A stretch of DNA of 64,000 nt from Patiria pectinifera (Eukaryota; Echinodermata; Asteroidea; Valvatida; Asterinidae). Of the stretch, positions 54,201 through 57,200 are shown one piece after another. The translations under genes and the position numbers were made by a program. Location: assembly GCA_029964075.1 (NCBI GenBank), contig CM057146.1, positions 13,225,501 to 13,289,500 of the forward strand, in the 5' to 3' direction. Every line of letters begins with the position of its first letter. The stretch's first letter is position 1. The notes under the pieces are model-generated. The model saw only the letters and a list, made by a program, of their open reading frames with translations, was not told where the DNA came from and made no database searches.

Positions 54201-57200
54201 GGCTCAGAGTGAAATGGGATGAATATTATCACAAGATAAAAGCTGGACTTTTCCAATTCACGAGGCAAAGCCAAGTGAACTGGAATCCAGATTTTACCGA
54301 GCGATAATATTCCTCCCACTGCAAAATTCAAAGCCACTCAATATTTGTTTTATATATCTGACATAAATCCTTGTCATTTGATATATTTGAACTTTTATTT
54401 CGATAGAAAATTGGTTGAAAATGTATTTCTTTCTTCCAAACCACCCCTTCACTAAAATGTTTGAACCCAACTCTGTAGCGCTGGCTTTTTGGAACAATAC
54501 ACGCTACGCACAACGCGTACACCAGCATGCATTTGCACACAAATACTGCGTCATGGAACAAGGATGATCCTAACTGTTGAATAGTATTTCCCATTCCCCA
54601 TGGACGAATGGGACTTTTTGAGCCCCGGCGTAAATTTGAGCAATAACGAATGTCACATGATGTGAGTTCCACCAATCAAATGACAAGGATCTGTATGTCA
54701 GTTATATAAACCCAACTATAAATGAGACAGTCCTAACTGTTGTTGGGACAACCCCATCAATAGTTGGGGAATTACTTAGTATAGCTGGGACGATCCTAAC
54801 TGTAGTTGAGATGCTATGGTGTCATAGCTGACAGTTAGACTATACTTGCAAAGCATATTTTTTTTTGTGCTAGGCAAGTTTGTGTGCTTTTTGGTTGCTT
54901 TCTACAGTACCTTGATGTCTTTGAAATTCTCTGGACAACCTTTGAAGACGTCAGCATTAAACAATGCCACTGGGTTGCAACTGTGCCTGCAAGAACAACA
55001 ACGCAAACACACAGTTTAACGTAATTCAGTCTGATGTAATTCAGTCTGATTTTATCGACTCTTTTGCCGAAACAAAATTGTGTCCAAAGGGGGCATCACC
55101 CTTTCTACATAGCTACAATTTTGTTGGAAACAAAGAAATAGACAATTTATTGACAAAATATGCTAAATACATTGCAAACATATGAATAAAAACACTTAAA
55201 AAGTGGCGGGCAGAAAGAAAGAGGTGTGCGGATCGACTTACCACTTTTTGAAGGCAGACACAAATTCATAATTGAGCAGATGGCCTGACACTGACGTCAT
55301 TGTCATACTGCAGTCCTGGTTGAAAAGCTGATAGTCATATTCATAGATCTTGTTGTATTTGGAGTAGCCTTCCCTCTGCAGAATTTGTGTAGATAATTTA
55401 CATTTTTTCATAAAATATCTGTGTCACATACTTTCCAATAGCAAGTTTTAATGTAATCATAAAAGAAAAAAATTTGGGAAAAGCGGCATTACTTTTTACT
55501 GGAAATCACCAGAAATCAACTGGAAATCAACCAAAAAATCCTGGAAAGCAGGACAATAAAAAAACAAAGAACTGTAGAATAATTAAAGCGGTTGAAGGTA
55601 GGCCCACCTTGTCCGAAGAACAGCTTTTCTGGGTGTTTTTCCCCTCTGCTGTTTTCTGCTCAATTATGGTGTTTTTCTGTTGTTTTCTGGTGGTTTTTTT
55701 TGGGGGGGGGGGTGTTTTCCGGTCATGCCAATGATTTCTAGTGTTTTCCGGTTATTAGCATAGCGGGCTCGGACATACGGAATTTTTTACATGGCTTGAC
55801 TTAATGCTCCCAGACCCATTTTCTGGAAACTCAATGGTCGTTGAGTCTGGAGTGCAGAATGGTAACACACAGTCATAGCAACTGATGAAACCACTGTGTG
55901 CAAACTGCAAGTGAATTTGTTTCGGAAAGATAGTTGCAACCAGACGCCACTTTTTTCATCATAGGGGCCTAGGCCTATATCATCTCAATGGAGGCCATTC
56001 ATTGCCAAAATGTTGAAAAGACATAAATCTGGGACTGAGAAACATTTCCAATTTTGTCACTAAATGTTAGAAATCACTTTGAAAATGTTCTCGACTTTCC
56101 ATAGACTTTGTACACAACCATAGACTTTGTACACAACCAAAGAAGTGGCGTCTGAATACTACTTATTACTAGTAGGCCCTAGTTCTTTCAGATTTTTCAT
56201 CGGATGACGTCACTCCGCCAACACTTATTACCTGAGAAAAGCAATGGCAAATCAGCCAAATAAATATTTTAATGCATTACTGCAATACCACTGCTGATTA
56301 CATGACTAACCCATCAAATTCAAACTGACAATTGACATTGACAAACCATGGAGCTACATGTATAGGGGGTCAGACAAGTCGACCGTTGAGACAACTCGAC
56401 TCGGGACAAGTCGACCGTTGAGACAACTCGACCGTTGAGACAACTCGACCGTATGTGCGAAAAATGGAAAGACAAGTCGACCGTTGAGACAAGTCGCCTC
56501 GCATGTTTTTGGGCCTAGTTTTGAGGATAGTACCGGGGATTTTGACAGCGGCTGATCGCCGTTTGGGAGTTGTGATACATGAGTTTTTTTGTTGTTGCAT
56601 ATAACAGAGCCGATATAGCGCAGCGTGATTGTCCGTGCACATCGTTCGTTTTTGCCGGGCCTGTGCGCGCATCCCCGGTCAACGTGGCCGTACCGTGCAC
56701 GGTGACATCATTTTTGCCGGGCCTGTGCGCATACTTATCCCCGGTCAATGTGGCCGTACCGTGCACGGTGGCATCGTTTTTGCCGGGCCTGTGCGCCCAC
56801 ATATCCCCGGTCAACTTGTCCGTACCGTGCATGGTGACATCGTTTTTGCCAGCCCTGAGTGCACTTATCCCCGGTCAACGTGGCCGTACCGTGCACGGTG
56901 ACATCGTTTGTGCTGGGTCTGTGCACCCACTTGCCGCGCCGGTCGATGTGCCGGGCCGGGCCCGGTCCTCGCGGGCGGGGCGCGCCGGCCGACGCGACGG
57001 CCACCGGATCGGTGCGCCCTCTGTGCATCGAGTATGCCTGCGCCGCGCCCGGGACCAGTCTTGCCACAGATTTATGCAACTTTTTCCACTCCACGTGTAT
57101 AGATTTCCATTAAGTCGAGCTGTCTCTACGGTCGAGTTGTCCCGAGTCGAGTTGTCTCAACGGTCGACTTGTCTCAACAGTCGAGTTGTCTCAACGGTTG